From assembly GCA_034506395.1 (NCBI GenBank), contig JAPDPQ010000009.1, forward strand, positions 62,001-126,000: 64,000 nucleotides of DNA, in the 5' to 3' direction. The stretch is from a candidate division KSB1 bacterium. Lineage in GTDB: Bacteria > Zhuqueibacterota > Zhuqueibacteria > Thermofontimicrobiales > Thermofontimicrobiaceae. Positions 46,401 through 54,293 of this stretch are shown one piece after another (position 1 is the first letter of the stretch; each line of letters starts with the position of its first letter). The notes under the pieces are model-generated. The model saw only the letters and a program-made list of their open reading frames with translations, searched no databases and was not told where the DNA came from. A program made the translations under genes and the position numbers.

Positions 46401-49400
46401 GATTCGCTGGGTTGACAAATTGGATTTGAAGCGTGGAATTCGCATCTGGAGGATCTGCAGATCCACCTCGCTGCCAAAAATAGCTGAGAACGACCAAGCT
46501 GTCCTGAGATAGATCGATCAATTGCGAACGAACTTCATCCCCGCCGGTCGAATAGGCATCGAGATTTAACGAATATGGAGGGCTAGGCTCATTTAGTGCA
46601 AGGTTATTCACGTTGGCGGGACCGATGTTACGGATCCATTTGGTTGGGCTGAGTGTTGTAGACGTAAATTGGTCGAACCACGGAATGGCCGTCGGTATTC
46701 CCAACGATGTTGATAGAACCTGGCAAGTCCGGACTAGGTTTGGTTTGCTCTCCGAGCGGATCTGAACGGCCGCTGTGTCTGCGTTTTCGAAAGCGGTTGT
46801 TATCGGGATCACGACCTTTATGGTCAAATTGAACTTGGATTTGGGTGGGACTGGACCGGTGTTGTGTATGCTAATTTTGCCAGTCGAATCCCAAAAAGTT
46901 GTGCTCCATTGGTTGTTGATCACTGACAGATCATAGCTATCCGTTAACTGGCCATAATTTTTTATTGATAATTTATAACTCAGGGTATCCCCTGCTTTGG
47001 CGCGAGCGTTCAGCTCTAACGGTTCAACAACAAAATAGTAATCGGTCATCTTAACGAACAGCGAGGCGGGAAAAGAGATCGGGTTTTCGTCGGGATCATT
47101 GCTGCGGATAATAACATCGACCGAATAGGCGCTGTCAGGGATCAGATCGACGGCAGAAACACGAGCGATCACAGTGTCGCTGCTTTTGGGCAAAACATTC
47201 CCTGAATTGGGTTGAAAAGTTAACCAATTCGTTTTGCCCGCAGTAAAGAGATATTGGATACTGTTATGAAGAAGCGTTGGAAAATCACCGCTCCAATAAT
47301 AGCCGTCGCCAGGCCAGACATTGATAGCGACGGTATTCGGGTTTGTGGCGACCAATGGGGTATTATCGTCCCAGGCTGCCACTAATTCAGCGGTTGGGCT
47401 CAAGGCGACATTATTATAAAATTCACTGATTCTCAATTGATTGACACCTTGCATGATTGGATGATCCGCTTTGAACCAGCCGAGCGTCCGAGGAGAAAAT
47501 TGAGCGCCACCGAGGGAAATAAAAGGACAATAGCCCGCATCAAAATAGCGCCCGCGCGAATCGAAGGGATCGGCGCTCCAGCAGTCGACCGTCGTAATGA
47601 CTTTCCCACCCACATCGATGAAATCGGCCAACAGATCGCCAATGGCATATTTGTTAAACCAGGGGTAATTATTCCAAGCAATTACCAAATGATATTTCCG
47701 CACGAAATCCAGGTTGGGAATACTGCCGCTTTGATTAGCCAGCCAAGTATCCACCTTGCGAATATCTGGGTATCCGAGCAGGATGCTTTGCAGTGCGCTT
47801 GCTCCATCATCGGCATAAATAAGCAATATGTCGAGCTGACTGGACATGAGTCTTTCACCAGCGATATCATGCATGAATGGCTGTGCAATACGTTTTGAAG
47901 GTGGAGATTTCGCCGCTTCTCCCGAAACAGAAAGGCTTGGCGCAGGAATCTGGATTAAATGGGGTTCTGCAAAGATGGTGTTCGGTTCTTTAGTCGTGAG
48001 TGAATAGTTTAAAGGCATTAAACCCAAATTATCGATTTTCACTACCCCTTTGGTGCTATCTCCAATTTCCAGAGAAAATTCGAACGGATCGGGATCAATG
48101 CTGACAGATATATCTGGGCCAACACCGATATAAATATCATCAATGAACCAATCGTCGTAATTGCCAGGAGTTGCGATGTTCCGAAAACGGATTCGAAAAT
48201 TCTTGTGATAGGCATCGGCTGGCAAATTAATTACCTCCTGATCGAATTGATTCATATCGATTCCATCGCCAGGGTAATGTTTCAGGTTTACCCATGTGCC
48301 AGAGGCATTCCAATAGTCCACAAAAAGATCTTCACCAGCCTCTGGCGAATTACCACCACCGGTCCGCTGATAGTAGTAGCTCAAAATCACATTATTTTCA
48401 GCTGAGAGGTCAATATCGCAAGATTGAATTTCATCGCCGCCGATTGCGTCTCCGTTGAGATTTAAGGAATAAGGTTGACTGGGTTCATTTGAGCCATTAG
48501 TGTTAACTGTGGCTGGTCCCCTATTCATGCACCATTTTAAAGTATCGATGATCGTAGTGGAAAAATCATCAAACCAAGGGATACGTCCTATCGCGGCGAC
48601 AACCGATTTTAATGTTGCCTTCGCGAAGACAGTCGTATCACTCGTGGAGCGAACGACTACTCGGGCTTGATCGCTCGCCCCATTTTCTGCATCACTTGGA
48701 ATGATAACCCGAGCAAGAATGACTCTTTCTTGTCGGGAAGAGACCAGGCCAGTATTATTGATCGGTGTCTTGCCAGCCGAATCCCAAAATGTCGTTGTCC
48801 ATTGGTTTTCAACCGCAACGAGGTCATAACTATCGTTCAGCAATCCGACATTTTTGATCTTGAGCGGATAGTTCAGCGTATCCCCCGCTTCGCCCCGCAT
48901 CGTCACTGTCTGGGGCGTAATGGTGACGAAATAATCGCGCTCTATTAACTCGCCCATCAATTTAATATTATCGATCCCCCAAAACCATTCGTAATTGGCG
49001 TTATAATAATGCCATCGAATCTGAACACTGCTTTGATAATCGACAGCTGAGGGGAGTTTGATGACGATATCTTTTGCTGCATCAACAATGTTATAAGTTC
49101 CCACATCTTTGAAGCTGGCGACTGTCTGCCATGGCCCTTGATCGACGCGGATATCGATATCCCCTTGTTCGTTGTAGCTACCCGCATAATTTTGAAACCA
49201 ATTATTGAACACCAGTCGGATGTTCGAATACATGGAACAGTCGATGATTGGACTGATCAGGGAAGCGTCCACGTCCACAGTCTCAGCATAATCGCTATCG
49301 ACAATTAAAAACGGAGGAGACCAGATATCATACCCAACTTTAATCGTACCTGGTTGATATTGATCATCAAAATCAGCATTGCGATTGCCAGGATCATCAT

Positions 49401-50976
49401 CTCGCCAATAGGGATCAGCAGACCAATCGGCCGGAAGGCCGTGATCGAAATTTTCCTCAAAAAAAGTCGTGAATAAGGGGATTTCAATCTGAGAGACTGC
49501 AGCCAGTGCGTTGATTCTCCCCTCACCCAATTTTCCTAGATAATTGGGATTGAGCTGATCGATATTTTCACTCGTAAATAATAAGCGATCTTTTTTGTCT
49601 CGCCAATTCCAAGTTGGAAATCGACTGGAAATGAGACCGATCAGTCCAACAACGTGGGGAGCGGCCATCGATGTGCCGCGCAGCCATTCATAGGTATGGG
49701 CGTTCGTCGTATGATCATAGTAGGTGCTATAAATCATATCTGTTGATGGCGGTGTATCTCCGCCCGGGGCTGAGATATCTACCCAATATCCGTAGCTGGA
49801 ATATGAGCTTTTCAAGTCCCTCGGCTCGGTTGCGGCGACTGAAATCACATCAGCCCGCGAACAAAGATAGGAGGATTCGGGAAAGTCGTCGTTACCAGCA
49901 GCCGAAATGACCACGACCCCTCTTGCAGTAGCGAAATTCACTGCGTCCGCAATTCCTCCGCTATTGCTTGAGCCCCAGCTACAATTAATTGCTACCGCAC
50001 CGTTTCGGGCAGCATAATAGATGGCCTGAGCACAGAACGACATATCCACTAGACCAACTTCATAGCCCGAATACTTGGCTGACCATCCTGCTCGTAATGG
50101 CATAATCTTGCATTTCCAGCCCAATCCGGATACCCCAACCCCATTAGCTGTAATGGCGCTGGCGATCCCAGCGCAATGTGTGCCATGCCCATTGAAATCC
50201 ATGGGATTGTTATCGGGCTGGGTCCCATCCTCCCCAGGGAAGGGCTGATAATCCCCAGGCGCCACATCTACCCAGTCCCAGCCGCGTATATCATCCACAT
50301 AGCCATTCTGGTCATCATCAACCCCAGCTACCCCGCTATATTCAATCCAATTGGTCCAAATATTCCCGCTCAAATAGGGGTTCAATCCTCCCAAGTCAGG
50401 ATGCTGCCAATCGACACCAGTATCCACAATCGCCAGAATTGCTGTGCTATCTCCTTGGCTGATTTCCCACGCTTCAGGAGCATGAATTTTAATCATGGCC
50501 CACTGCTTGGAATAATCGGGATCATTTGGTGTGACACCATAAACCCGATGGATACCGATCGGCTGAGCGGATGCAATGAATGGGTTAGATGCATAGGCAG
50601 TGACAGCATCCATAATATCAGCTTGTGGAGCGAGCTCAAGCCGATACACCCGATCAAGTCCAAATTGCCCGCCTTCCCACATGTTTTCAGCCCCAGGGAA
50701 GAGACGGGTCATTGCGACAACTTTAAACTGCGAATTAAGCTGATCAAGCGATGGAATTCCAGTGGTAATGATGCCGTTTTTTTGACTGAAAACCAGTTTG
50801 GGAGCAGCCGTTGATAATTTAATCACAATTCGATTCGAAGTGAAATAAGACTTGAACGCTCCATGATACGCTTGAATCTTGGTAGATTGTGCGAAAGTAA
50901 TTGAACAGAAATTTGGGGTCAATAAAAATGCAATACAAAGCCAAGAGATAGGAAAGAATTTGAGCCTGAGTAACAT
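43408..50976 (-). CDS. Giant secreted subtilisin-like serine protease (2,522 residues) with type IX-style sorting domain
   Basis: The protein has a signal peptide ending near 'SITFAQ' and a propeptide-like region to about 150. The S8 peptidase domain (about 155-495) has the triad Asp185 ('IVDTGVDW'), His264 ('NGHGTHCAG') and Ser436 ('GTSMAAPH'). Long beta-rich repeats follow: a roughly 310-residue unit (about 680-990) is repeated at about 1311-1620, and a segment near 1045-1245 resembles a ThuA/glutamine-amidotransferase-like fold. Further on are a 'GYFWIDSDEPGGPGF' region, a carboxypeptidase-regulatory-like domain, and two copies of the shared module seen in the next gene. Two 'GWNLVS' modules and the sorting domain ('YNYPNPFNPQTTI', end 'KKMVMLK') complete it. 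A likely extracellular protein-degrading enzyme. Its promoter is at 51210-51238. Confidence 0.9.
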   Translation of the reverse strand: MLLRLKFFPISWLCIAFLLTPNFCSITFAQSTKIQAYHGAFKSYFTSNRIVIKLSTAAPKLVFSQKNGIITTGIPSLDQLNSQFKVVAMTRLFPGAENMWEGGQFGLDRVYRLELAPQADIMDAVTAYASNPFIASAQPIGIHRVYGVTPNDPDYSKQWAMIKIHAPEAWEISQGDSTAILAIVDTGVDWQHPDLGGLNPYLSGNIWTNWIEYSGVAGVDDDQNGYVDDIRGWDWVDVAPGDYQPFPGEDGTQPDNNPMDFNGHGTHCAGIASAITANGVGVSGLGWKCKIMPLRAGWSAKYSGYEVGLVDMSFCAQAIYYAARNGAVAINCSWGSSNSGGIADAVNFATARGVVVISAAGNDDFPESSYLCSRADVISVAATEPRDLKSSYSSYGYWVDISAPGGDTPPSTDMIYSTYYDHTTNAHTYEWLRGTSMAAPHVVGLIGLISSRFPTWNWRDKKDRLLFTSENIDQLNPNYLGKLGEGRINALAAVSQIEIPLFTTFFEENFDHGLPADWSADPYWRDDDPGNRNADFDDQYQPGTIKVGYDIWSPPFLIVDSDYAETVDVDASLISPIIDCSMYSNIRLVFNNWFQNYAGSYNEQGDIDIRVDQGPWQTVASFKDVGTYNIVDAAKDIVIKLPSAVDYQSSVQIRWHYYNANYEWFWGIDNIKLMGELIERDYFVTITPQTVTMRGEAGDTLNYPLKIKNVGLLNDSYDLVAVENQWTTTFWDSAGKTPINNTGLVSSRQERVILARVIIPSDAENGASDQARVVVRSTSDTTVFAKATLKSVVAAIGRIPWFDDFSTTIIDTLKWCMNRGPATVNTNGSNEPSQPYSLNLNGDAIGGDEIQSCDIDLSAENNVILSYYYQRTGGGNSPEAGEDLFVDYWNASGTWVNLKHYPGDGIDMNQFDQEVINLPADAYHKNFRIRFRNIATPGNYDDWFIDDIYIGVGPDISVSIDPDPFEFSLEIGDSTKGVVKIDNLGLMPLNYSLTTKEPNTIFAEPHLIQIPAPSLSVSGEAAKSPPSKRIAQPFMHDIAGERLMSSQLDILLIYADDGASALQSILLGYPDIRKVDTWLANQSGSIPNLDFVRKYHLVIAWNNYPWFNKYAIGDLLADFIDVGGKVITTVDCWSADPFDSRGRYFDAGYCPFISLGGAQFSPRTLGWFKADHPIMQGVNQLRISEFYNNVALSPTAELVAAWDDNTPLVATNPNTVAINVWPGDGYYWSGDFPTLLHNSIQYLFTAGKTNWLTFQPNSGNVLPKSSDTVIARVSAVDLIPDSAYSVDVIIRSNDPDENPISFPASLFVKMTDYYFVVEPLELNARAKAGDTLSYKLSIKNYGQLTDSYDLSVINNQWSTTFWDSTGKISIHNTGPVPPKSKFNLTIKVVIPITTAFENADTAAVQIRSESKPNLVRTCQVLSTSLGIPTAIPWFDQFTSTTLSPTKWIRNIGPANVNNLALNEPSPPYSLNLDAYSTGGDEVRSQLIDLSQDSLVVLSYFWQRGGSADPPDANSTLQIQFVNPANQWQSLKEYTGNGRSDSIFSFEEIVLPKEAYHNAFQLKLKSSGFNTTAFNDDWFIDDISISLPAKIKVDPANYDITLVAGDSLVSAAPIQIHNHGMAPLRYQIFAVPGSSTGSNLFFAPATKNYPPSYFSMELEKDQLDPRVGAPVIHKMGGPDKFGYFWIDSDEPGGPGFNWIDISNVGTEITGLYGDSNVGFFPIGFNFPFYNRVYSMFRFCSNGFISFTSASSDWSNDPIPNQSVFDLVAPFWDDLFVDTNTKAYYHFDGEKLIVQFNRFRTSSAQYNTFEILLYPDGRIVFQYLIMQTSSASATIGIQNYNGSDGLEIAFNSDYVHNRMAIHISTGLPWLQLSRKAGLVVAGQSDAIGIRFYATSFKSDTTLYANLVIKSNDPLAQFTRIPTKMKITTAEFISGQIRSDSKPLKDAIAQVWDEYPSGTMIDSDTTSADGTYFLTVPPSGDKYTVRAYCHRYFPSFKEQVAGNTANLIFQLKPIPSITPTTEWVDFYSKNSHFWGGLVQMGDIVTAEDPDGVVCGICTVDKSPGNYGFLPVYRDDPYSTNVDEGAEPGDSLVFRINGYQARPMGPESPIWTAHGDIRNVDLLVEEIDTVKIQLVTGWNLVSWHVEPANDSTHALLKDLLSNCTVVMSFEQGALVYDPKNPDLSNLKRLDHLHGYWFRMLKSDTLVIIGNPVDYTIEPISCERGWNLVSYLPTQPDSVAHAFQTVINHLVRAYGFDNGAKTYDPKHPEFSTLNFLYPGSGYWMYLTASDTLIYPKPIPGIKRSEQPDELMHLIASSQSNESSLIPTYEWINLFGDSIELDGKLLARGTHIIARDAQGTICGEFIVSIPGRLGFMPIYRDDPATAIDEGAVPGEPISIFFNDYELPMQITWTSFGDLIDVAPLITSLNCKPTNLPDKFALSYNYPNPFNPQTTIKFQLPQRQYVTLKIYNMLGQEIRTLKAEEMEPGYYNVLWDGRDNQGMLVANGVYLFQLKAGVHQSTKKMVMLK

Positions 50977-51209
50977 TGTCCGATCCTCCCTGATCCATTG
51001 ACGAGCGGTGAGATGAATTTAGTTAGTGGCATGCGGAGAACAAATATTTAAAAACGCCAGCAATTAAAGCGCGAATAAGTCTGGGAATGACCAAAGAAGG
51101 CGTGCGTAAAGATGTCCCAGCAGAGTTTTGGTTAGTGATAAAATATTGAAAAATCCTCGATCGATTTTTTTTATTCAGAGGAACGTTTGGTACCAGATTG
51201 AATTAATCG

Positions 51210-51238
51210 ATAATAATAAAAATAAATCAAAATGTCAA
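51210..51238 (-). promoter_or_regulatory. Sigma70-type promoter of the giant protease gene
   Basis: A perfect TTGACA (minus strand, 51233-51238) and TATTAT (51210-51215) lie 17 bases apart, giving a leader of about 225 bases before the ATG at 50976. The first 14 bases are the same as in the promoter at 190-218, and the spacer is equally T-rich. Confidence 0.75.
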
Positions 51239-51360
51239 TGAAAATTTTTGCGATTCAATTTCTTTTTGAGAGCTAATAGCAAAATGAATTTTTGAAAACT
51301 TCGCCAAAATGATTTTTTTTCAATCTAGTGGTCAAACCTTTTCTCAAGGCTCAGATTTAT

Positions 51361-51409
51361 AAAAAAAAGCCCACGAGCCATTGATGAATATAGTTTGGAC
51401 TCGTGGGCA
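51361..51409 (-). terminator. Intrinsic terminator of the serine kinase-trpB2 unit
   Basis: On the minus strand GCCCACGAG pairs perfectly with CTCGTGGGC (51400-51408 with 51369-51377), followed by eight T residues. It lies 25 bases past the trpB2 stop and closes the unit that begins at 54266. Confidence 0.9.
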
Positions 51410-51433
51410 AAATGAAAATATGAATAATGTCGC

Positions 51434-52798
51434 TTAGGCCACTTTTGGATAATCCTTGATCAACTCCAAAGTGCGCTTAATTTCGTCCTCTGGGAGCTCA
51501 TGATCGGCAAGTTTGCCAGCCAAAAAGGCGTCGTAGGCCGCCATATCAAAATGTCCATGACCGCTGAGGTTGAACAGGATTGTTATTGGCGTGCCCGCTT
51601 GCTTGGCTTTTAAAGCCTCATTGATTGCGGCGCGGATCGCATGGGCAGATTCTGGCGCTGGGATAATCCCTTCGGCTCTGGCAAAGGTTCTTGCGGCCTC
51701 GAAGGTTTCCAACTGTTTGTAAGCAACGGCCTCAAGAATTTTCTCTTTGACCAGGTGGCTAATAAGCGGAGCCATCCCATGATAGCGAAGCCCACCGGCA
51801 TGGATCGGAGGCGGAATGAACTTGTGGCCCAAGGTATGCATGGCTAAAAGCGGTGTCATCTCAGCCACGTCCCCAAAATCGTAGGCATACGGGCCGCGAG
51901 TGAGCGTTGGGCAGGAAGCAGGCTCTACCGCCACCCCTCTTACTTTTTTTCCGTTAAATTTATCATGGAGAAACGGGAACACCAAGCCAGCGAAATTGCT
52001 GCCACCGCCCACACAGCCAATAACCACATCAGGATAATCTCCCGCCAGCTCCATTTGTTTCTTCGCCTCCAAACCCACCACGGTCTGATGCAGTAACACA
52101 TGGTTAAGCACGCTTCCCAGCGAATATTTGGTATCTTCTCTCATCGCTGCATCTTCAACCGCCTCACTGATGGCAACCCCCAGACTCCCGGGAGAATCAG
52201 GATCCTGTTCTAAGACCATCCGGCCAGCATTGGTATCGGTGCTGGGACTTGGTACGACCTGGGCCCCCCAGGTCTGCATCATAATTCGACGGTACGGCTT
52301 CTGATTGTAACTGATCTTCACCATGTAAACCTTGCATTCCAGACCAAAAAAGTTGCACGCCAAGCTCAACGCGCTTCCCCATTGGCCAGCGCCAGTTTCG
52401 GTCGTAATTCTTTTCACTCCTTCTTTCTTGTTGTAATATGCTTGGGCCACAGCCGTATTTGGCTTGTGGCTGCCAGCCGGGCTAACTCCTTCCCATTTGT
52501 AATATATTTTCGCTGGCGTATCCAGCGCCTTCTCTAACCGCCAAGCCCGAAACAGGGGGGACGGACGCCAGAGCCGATAGATGTCCAAAACCTCATCTGG
52601 AATCGGAATCCACCGCTCGGTGCTCACCTCTTGTTTGATCAATTCCATCGGAAACAGCGGTGCCAAATCCTGGGGTCCCACTGGCTGTTTGGTGCCCGGA
52701 TGCAGCACTGGAGGTAACGGCTTGGGAAGATCTGCTTGAATATTGTACCACTCGTGTGGTAGATCTTTCTCGGAGAGAAGAATTTTTGTCGTCTTCAT
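51434..52798 (-). CDS. trpB2: TrpB2-type tryptophan synthase beta chain
   Basis: The 454-residue PLP enzyme is of the longer TrpB2 class, with the PLP lysine in 'GSHKPNTAV' (Lys112), the class motif '[10 protein letters not shown]' (133-141) and the phosphate-binding '[11 protein letters not shown]'. TrpB makes L-tryptophan from indole and a serine-derived aminoacrylate. TrpB2 enzymes have been reported to prefer O-phospho-L-serine and need no TrpA. No trpA or other trp gene lies in the window, so it probably works on free indole. AAGGAGTC precedes the ATG. The upstream gene in the same direction encodes a SerK/SbnI-like serine kinase that could supply phosphoserine, and the shared terminator lies at 51361-51409. 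Confidence 0.92.
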   Translation of the reverse strand: MKTTKILLSEKDLPHEWYNIQADLPKPLPPVLHPGTKQPVGPQDLAPLFPMELIKQEVSTERWIPIPDEVLDIYRLWRPSPLFRAWRLEKALDTPAKIYYKWEGVSPAGSHKPNTAVAQAYYNKKEGVKRITTETGAGQWGSALSLACNFFGLECKVYMVKISYNQKPYRRIMMQTWGAQVVPSPSTDTNAGRMVLEQDPDSPGSLGVAISEAVEDAAMREDTKYSLGSVLNHVLLHQTVVGLEAKKQMELAGDYPDVVIGCVGGGSNFAGLVFPFLHDKFNGKKVRGVAVEPASCPTLTRGPYAYDFGDVAEMTPLLAMHTLGHKFIPPPIHAGGLRYHGMAPLISHLVKEKILEAVAYKQLETFEAARTFARAEGIIPAPESAHAIRAAINEALKAKQAGTPITILFNLSGHGHFDMAAYDAFLAGKLADHELPEDEIKRTLELIKDYPKVA

Positions 52799-52854
52799 AA
52801 TGACTCCTTTCGGTTAGTTTGGATAGGGATATTTGCAAATTATCGAATTCAGTT

Positions 52855-52875
52855 ATTCCGAGCATGGCGAGGAAT
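52855..52875 (-). repeat. Dispersed palindromic-end repeat, copy 1
   Basis: A 21-base element bounded by ATTCCG and GAGGAAT, whose ends are inverted copies of each other. Related copies occur at 53061-53081 (reverse orientation) and 58001-58021. All are intergenic, which recalls REP-like elements. Confidence 0.5.
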
Positions 52876-53044
52876 CCAATAATCGAGCGAAAAGCAAAGA
52901 CTGCTGCGCTGCTTCACCTCTCTCAATGACTCGAAATTAGCTGATTGGACAGGTCCATTAGTTTCGATACACCGTTGTCCAACATGCCAAATTTAGAACC
53001 GATGCTCAGATCTGCTTTTCAGCGGAGATGAAGCAATCTCATAC

Positions 53045-53081
53045 GAGGAATAGTTAGTTAATTCCTCGCTTCGAACGGAAT
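53045..53081 (+). repeat. Dispersed palindromic-end repeat, copy 2, with hairpin
   Basis: The copy at 53061-53081 is in reverse orientation. Its outer ATTCCTC also pairs with GAGGAAT (53045-53051) across nine bases, forming a 7-bp hairpin. Confidence 0.5.
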
Positions 53082-53185
53082 TATGTCCTTTAGCATGTTG
53101 CTGGTATTGAACAGCTCAGATAATAGATCGCGATAAAAAATCAAACATCAAAAGCAGAATTAGAATCCAAAAAATGGTCCGCAAA

Positions 53186-54040
53186 TTATTCATCAAATAA
53201 AAACGTCGGCTCATGATAAAAACGGATGGACTTATCGCGTATTTGCTCGGTAATACGTTTCTGCAACCAGTAATTTTTCTGTTCTACAGAGACATCGAAC
53301 CGCAATATGTCTAACGGCACGTTGATTCGCAACGCTCGTTTCGGCAGAATGATTCTGGTAATGCCGCTGGGGATCCTGATACCGCGATTGGTGACCTCTA
53401 CCAATTCTTGCTTCTCTAATCTTCGAAATACAATCAAGGCACAAAACTGGGGATAATTGGCCTTCAAATGATCGAGATTTGTATAACTCACCCGATCCAT
53501 GTATTGAAAACCTTTGTAGATTTGCGTAATGTTCTGGAGATCTTTGATCCGTTGAAATAAATCGGTATGAGCATGAACGTGGTAAACGGTCTCATCGGCA
53601 AATTGAATTTGGCAGAGCAGATCCCCGTTTTCATTATCGATCAATTCATTCTTGGGATGATTTGTGATCTTGATGTCCGGGATATTACCGATCCTATCCA
53701 AAAATTCAGCCTTGCTGAATTTTTCAACGGCATGATGCCAGTGGAGAAAGATGAGTCCTGGGTCGAATAGATCGATATGCTGGACCAGCACATCGGGAAT
53801 TTTCAGTTCCTGCAAGGCAGTCAATCGGTTGGCCCCATCCAATAAGATGTATTTATCGGTGCCAGAATGAGTGGCGACGACCGGAGGATTTTTCAATCGA
53901 TTCTCTTTCCTGATATACTCGATCAGTTTTGAGGATCGCTCTAAGTCTGGATCTTCGTGGAAAATAATTTGGGAAATAGGAACGATTCTGAGATGTGGGA
54001 GTTCTCCAATCTTAAGCTGCTGATCATTTCTCTGAATCAC
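53186..54040 (-). CDS. ParB/Srx-fold free L-serine kinase-like protein (SbnI/SerK-like)
   Basis: The 284-residue protein has a ParB-like N-terminal domain with 'FHEDPDLER' (Glu29) and 'LLDGANRLTAL' (68-74). These match the free-serine kinases SbnI ('LHETFEPLR', 'IDGVHRYTSL') and archaeal SerK in place and pattern. The C-terminal 'IPSGITRIILPKRALRINVPLDILR' segment, given here as IPSGITRI and RALRINVPLDIL (about 223-246), also resembles SbnI. It would make O-phospho-L-serine from L-serine and ATP or ADP in the cytoplasm. It has no helix-turn-helix and lies far from any parA, so chromosome partitioning is unlikely. The start is GTG 54040, four bases after AGGAGG. Its message carries the Trp-codon leader and terminator at 54062-54214. 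I identified it from memory of SbnI, not by a search. Confidence 0.75.
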   Translation of the reverse strand: MIQRNDQQLKIGELPHLRIVPISQIIFHEDPDLERSSKLIEYIRKENRLKNPPVVATHSGTDKYILLDGANRLTALQELKIPDVLVQHIDLFDPGLIFLHWHHAVEKFSKAEFLDRIGNIPDIKITNHPKNELIDNENGDLLCQIQFADETVYHVHAHTDLFQRIKDLQNITQIYKGFQYMDRVSYTNLDHLKANYPQFCALIVFRRLEKQELVEVTNRGIRIPSGITRIILPKRALRINVPLDILRFDVSVEQKNYWLQKRITEQIRDKSIRFYHEPTFLFDE

Positions 54041-54061
54041 GGCTCCTCCTGAGGGTTAAAT

Positions 54062-54090
54062 AAAAAACCCACTTAAAAAGCTTAAGTGGG
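54062..54090 (-). terminator. Intrinsic terminator within the Trp leader (attenuator)
   Basis: On the minus strand CCCACTTAA (54082-54090) pairs perfectly with TTAAGTGGG (54068-54076) around five bases, followed by TTTTTT (54062-54067). It lies 22 bases ahead of the kinase GTG, inside the leader, so it must be overcome for the kinase and trpB2 to be transcribed. Confidence 0.88.
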
Positions 54091-54143
54091 CTGGAATTGG
54101 TTGATTTATTTATGAAACACCTGTACAGTGACTAATTCCGCCC
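54088..54143 (-). promoter_or_regulatory. Candidate antiterminator of the Trp attenuator
   Basis: GGGCGGAATT (minus strand, 54134-54143) can pair with AATTCCAGCCC (54088-54098), ten base pairs with one bulged A. The latter uses the CCC that opens the terminator stem, so both structures cannot form together. The first arm starts two bases after the leader-peptide stop (54146), where a ribosome terminating on the leader would mask it. This is paired by eye. Confidence 0.6.
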
Positions 54144-54145
54144 GA

Positions 54146-54214
54146 TCATATATACCACCACCAATGAAAGCACTTTTGCCACATAAAAACCAATGTCAAT
54201 CGGTTCATCATCAT
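54146..54214 (-). CDS. Trp-rich leader peptide (trpL-like) of the serine kinase-trpB2 unit
   Basis: The ORF has 22 codons and ends with TGA. It begins with three ATG codons (54206-54214) behind TTGAGGCG, and its latter half reads WQKCFHWWWYI. That gives four Trp codons, three consecutive, in 22, an extreme value. It lies about 20 bases after the inferred transcription start. Stop, antiterminator and terminator follow in the order of a classical amino-acid attenuator. When charged tRNA-Trp is scarce the ribosome would stall at the Trp codons and permit readthrough. The peptide itself needs no function. Confidence 0.85.
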   Translation of the reverse strand: MMMNRLTLVFMWQKCFHWWWYI

Positions 54215-54237
54215 TTTCGCCTCAAATAATTGGTCTG

Positions 54238-54266
54238 AATATATAAACAAAAGCGCTGAATGTCAA
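54238..54266 (-). promoter_or_regulatory. Strong promoter of the serine kinase-trpB2 unit
   Basis: A perfect TTGACA (minus strand, 54261-54266) and TATATT (54238-54243) are spaced by exactly 17 bases. Transcription would begin about 54231, some 17 bases before the leader-peptide ATG. The element sits just after the trxA stop (54294). Confidence 0.85.
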
Positions 54267-54293
54267 GCAAAATTTCTTTAAAAGAGGTTTCTT

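Larger units (their letters stand above)
52799..53185. other. Spacer between the serine-kinase gene and trpB2 with degenerate repeats
   Basis: This 387-base stretch contains no gene and no second Trp leader that I could find. It holds two copies of a dispersed intergenic repeat (52855-52875 and 53061-53081, opposite orientations). A hairpin GAGGAAT/ATTCCTC lies at 53045-53067, and nothing like a terminator is seen, so readthrough from the kinase gene into trpB2 is plausible. Confidence 0.5.

Noticed and set aside
53186-54040. Assignment of the ParB-like gene to chromosome partitioning
   Set aside because: No helix-turn-helix, no parA nearby and a C-terminal part like SbnI, so a metabolic serine kinase fits better.
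54062-54266. T-box riboswitch before the kinase gene
   Set aside because: No T-box-like conserved sequence was found, and the leader ORF with Trp codons explains the layout.
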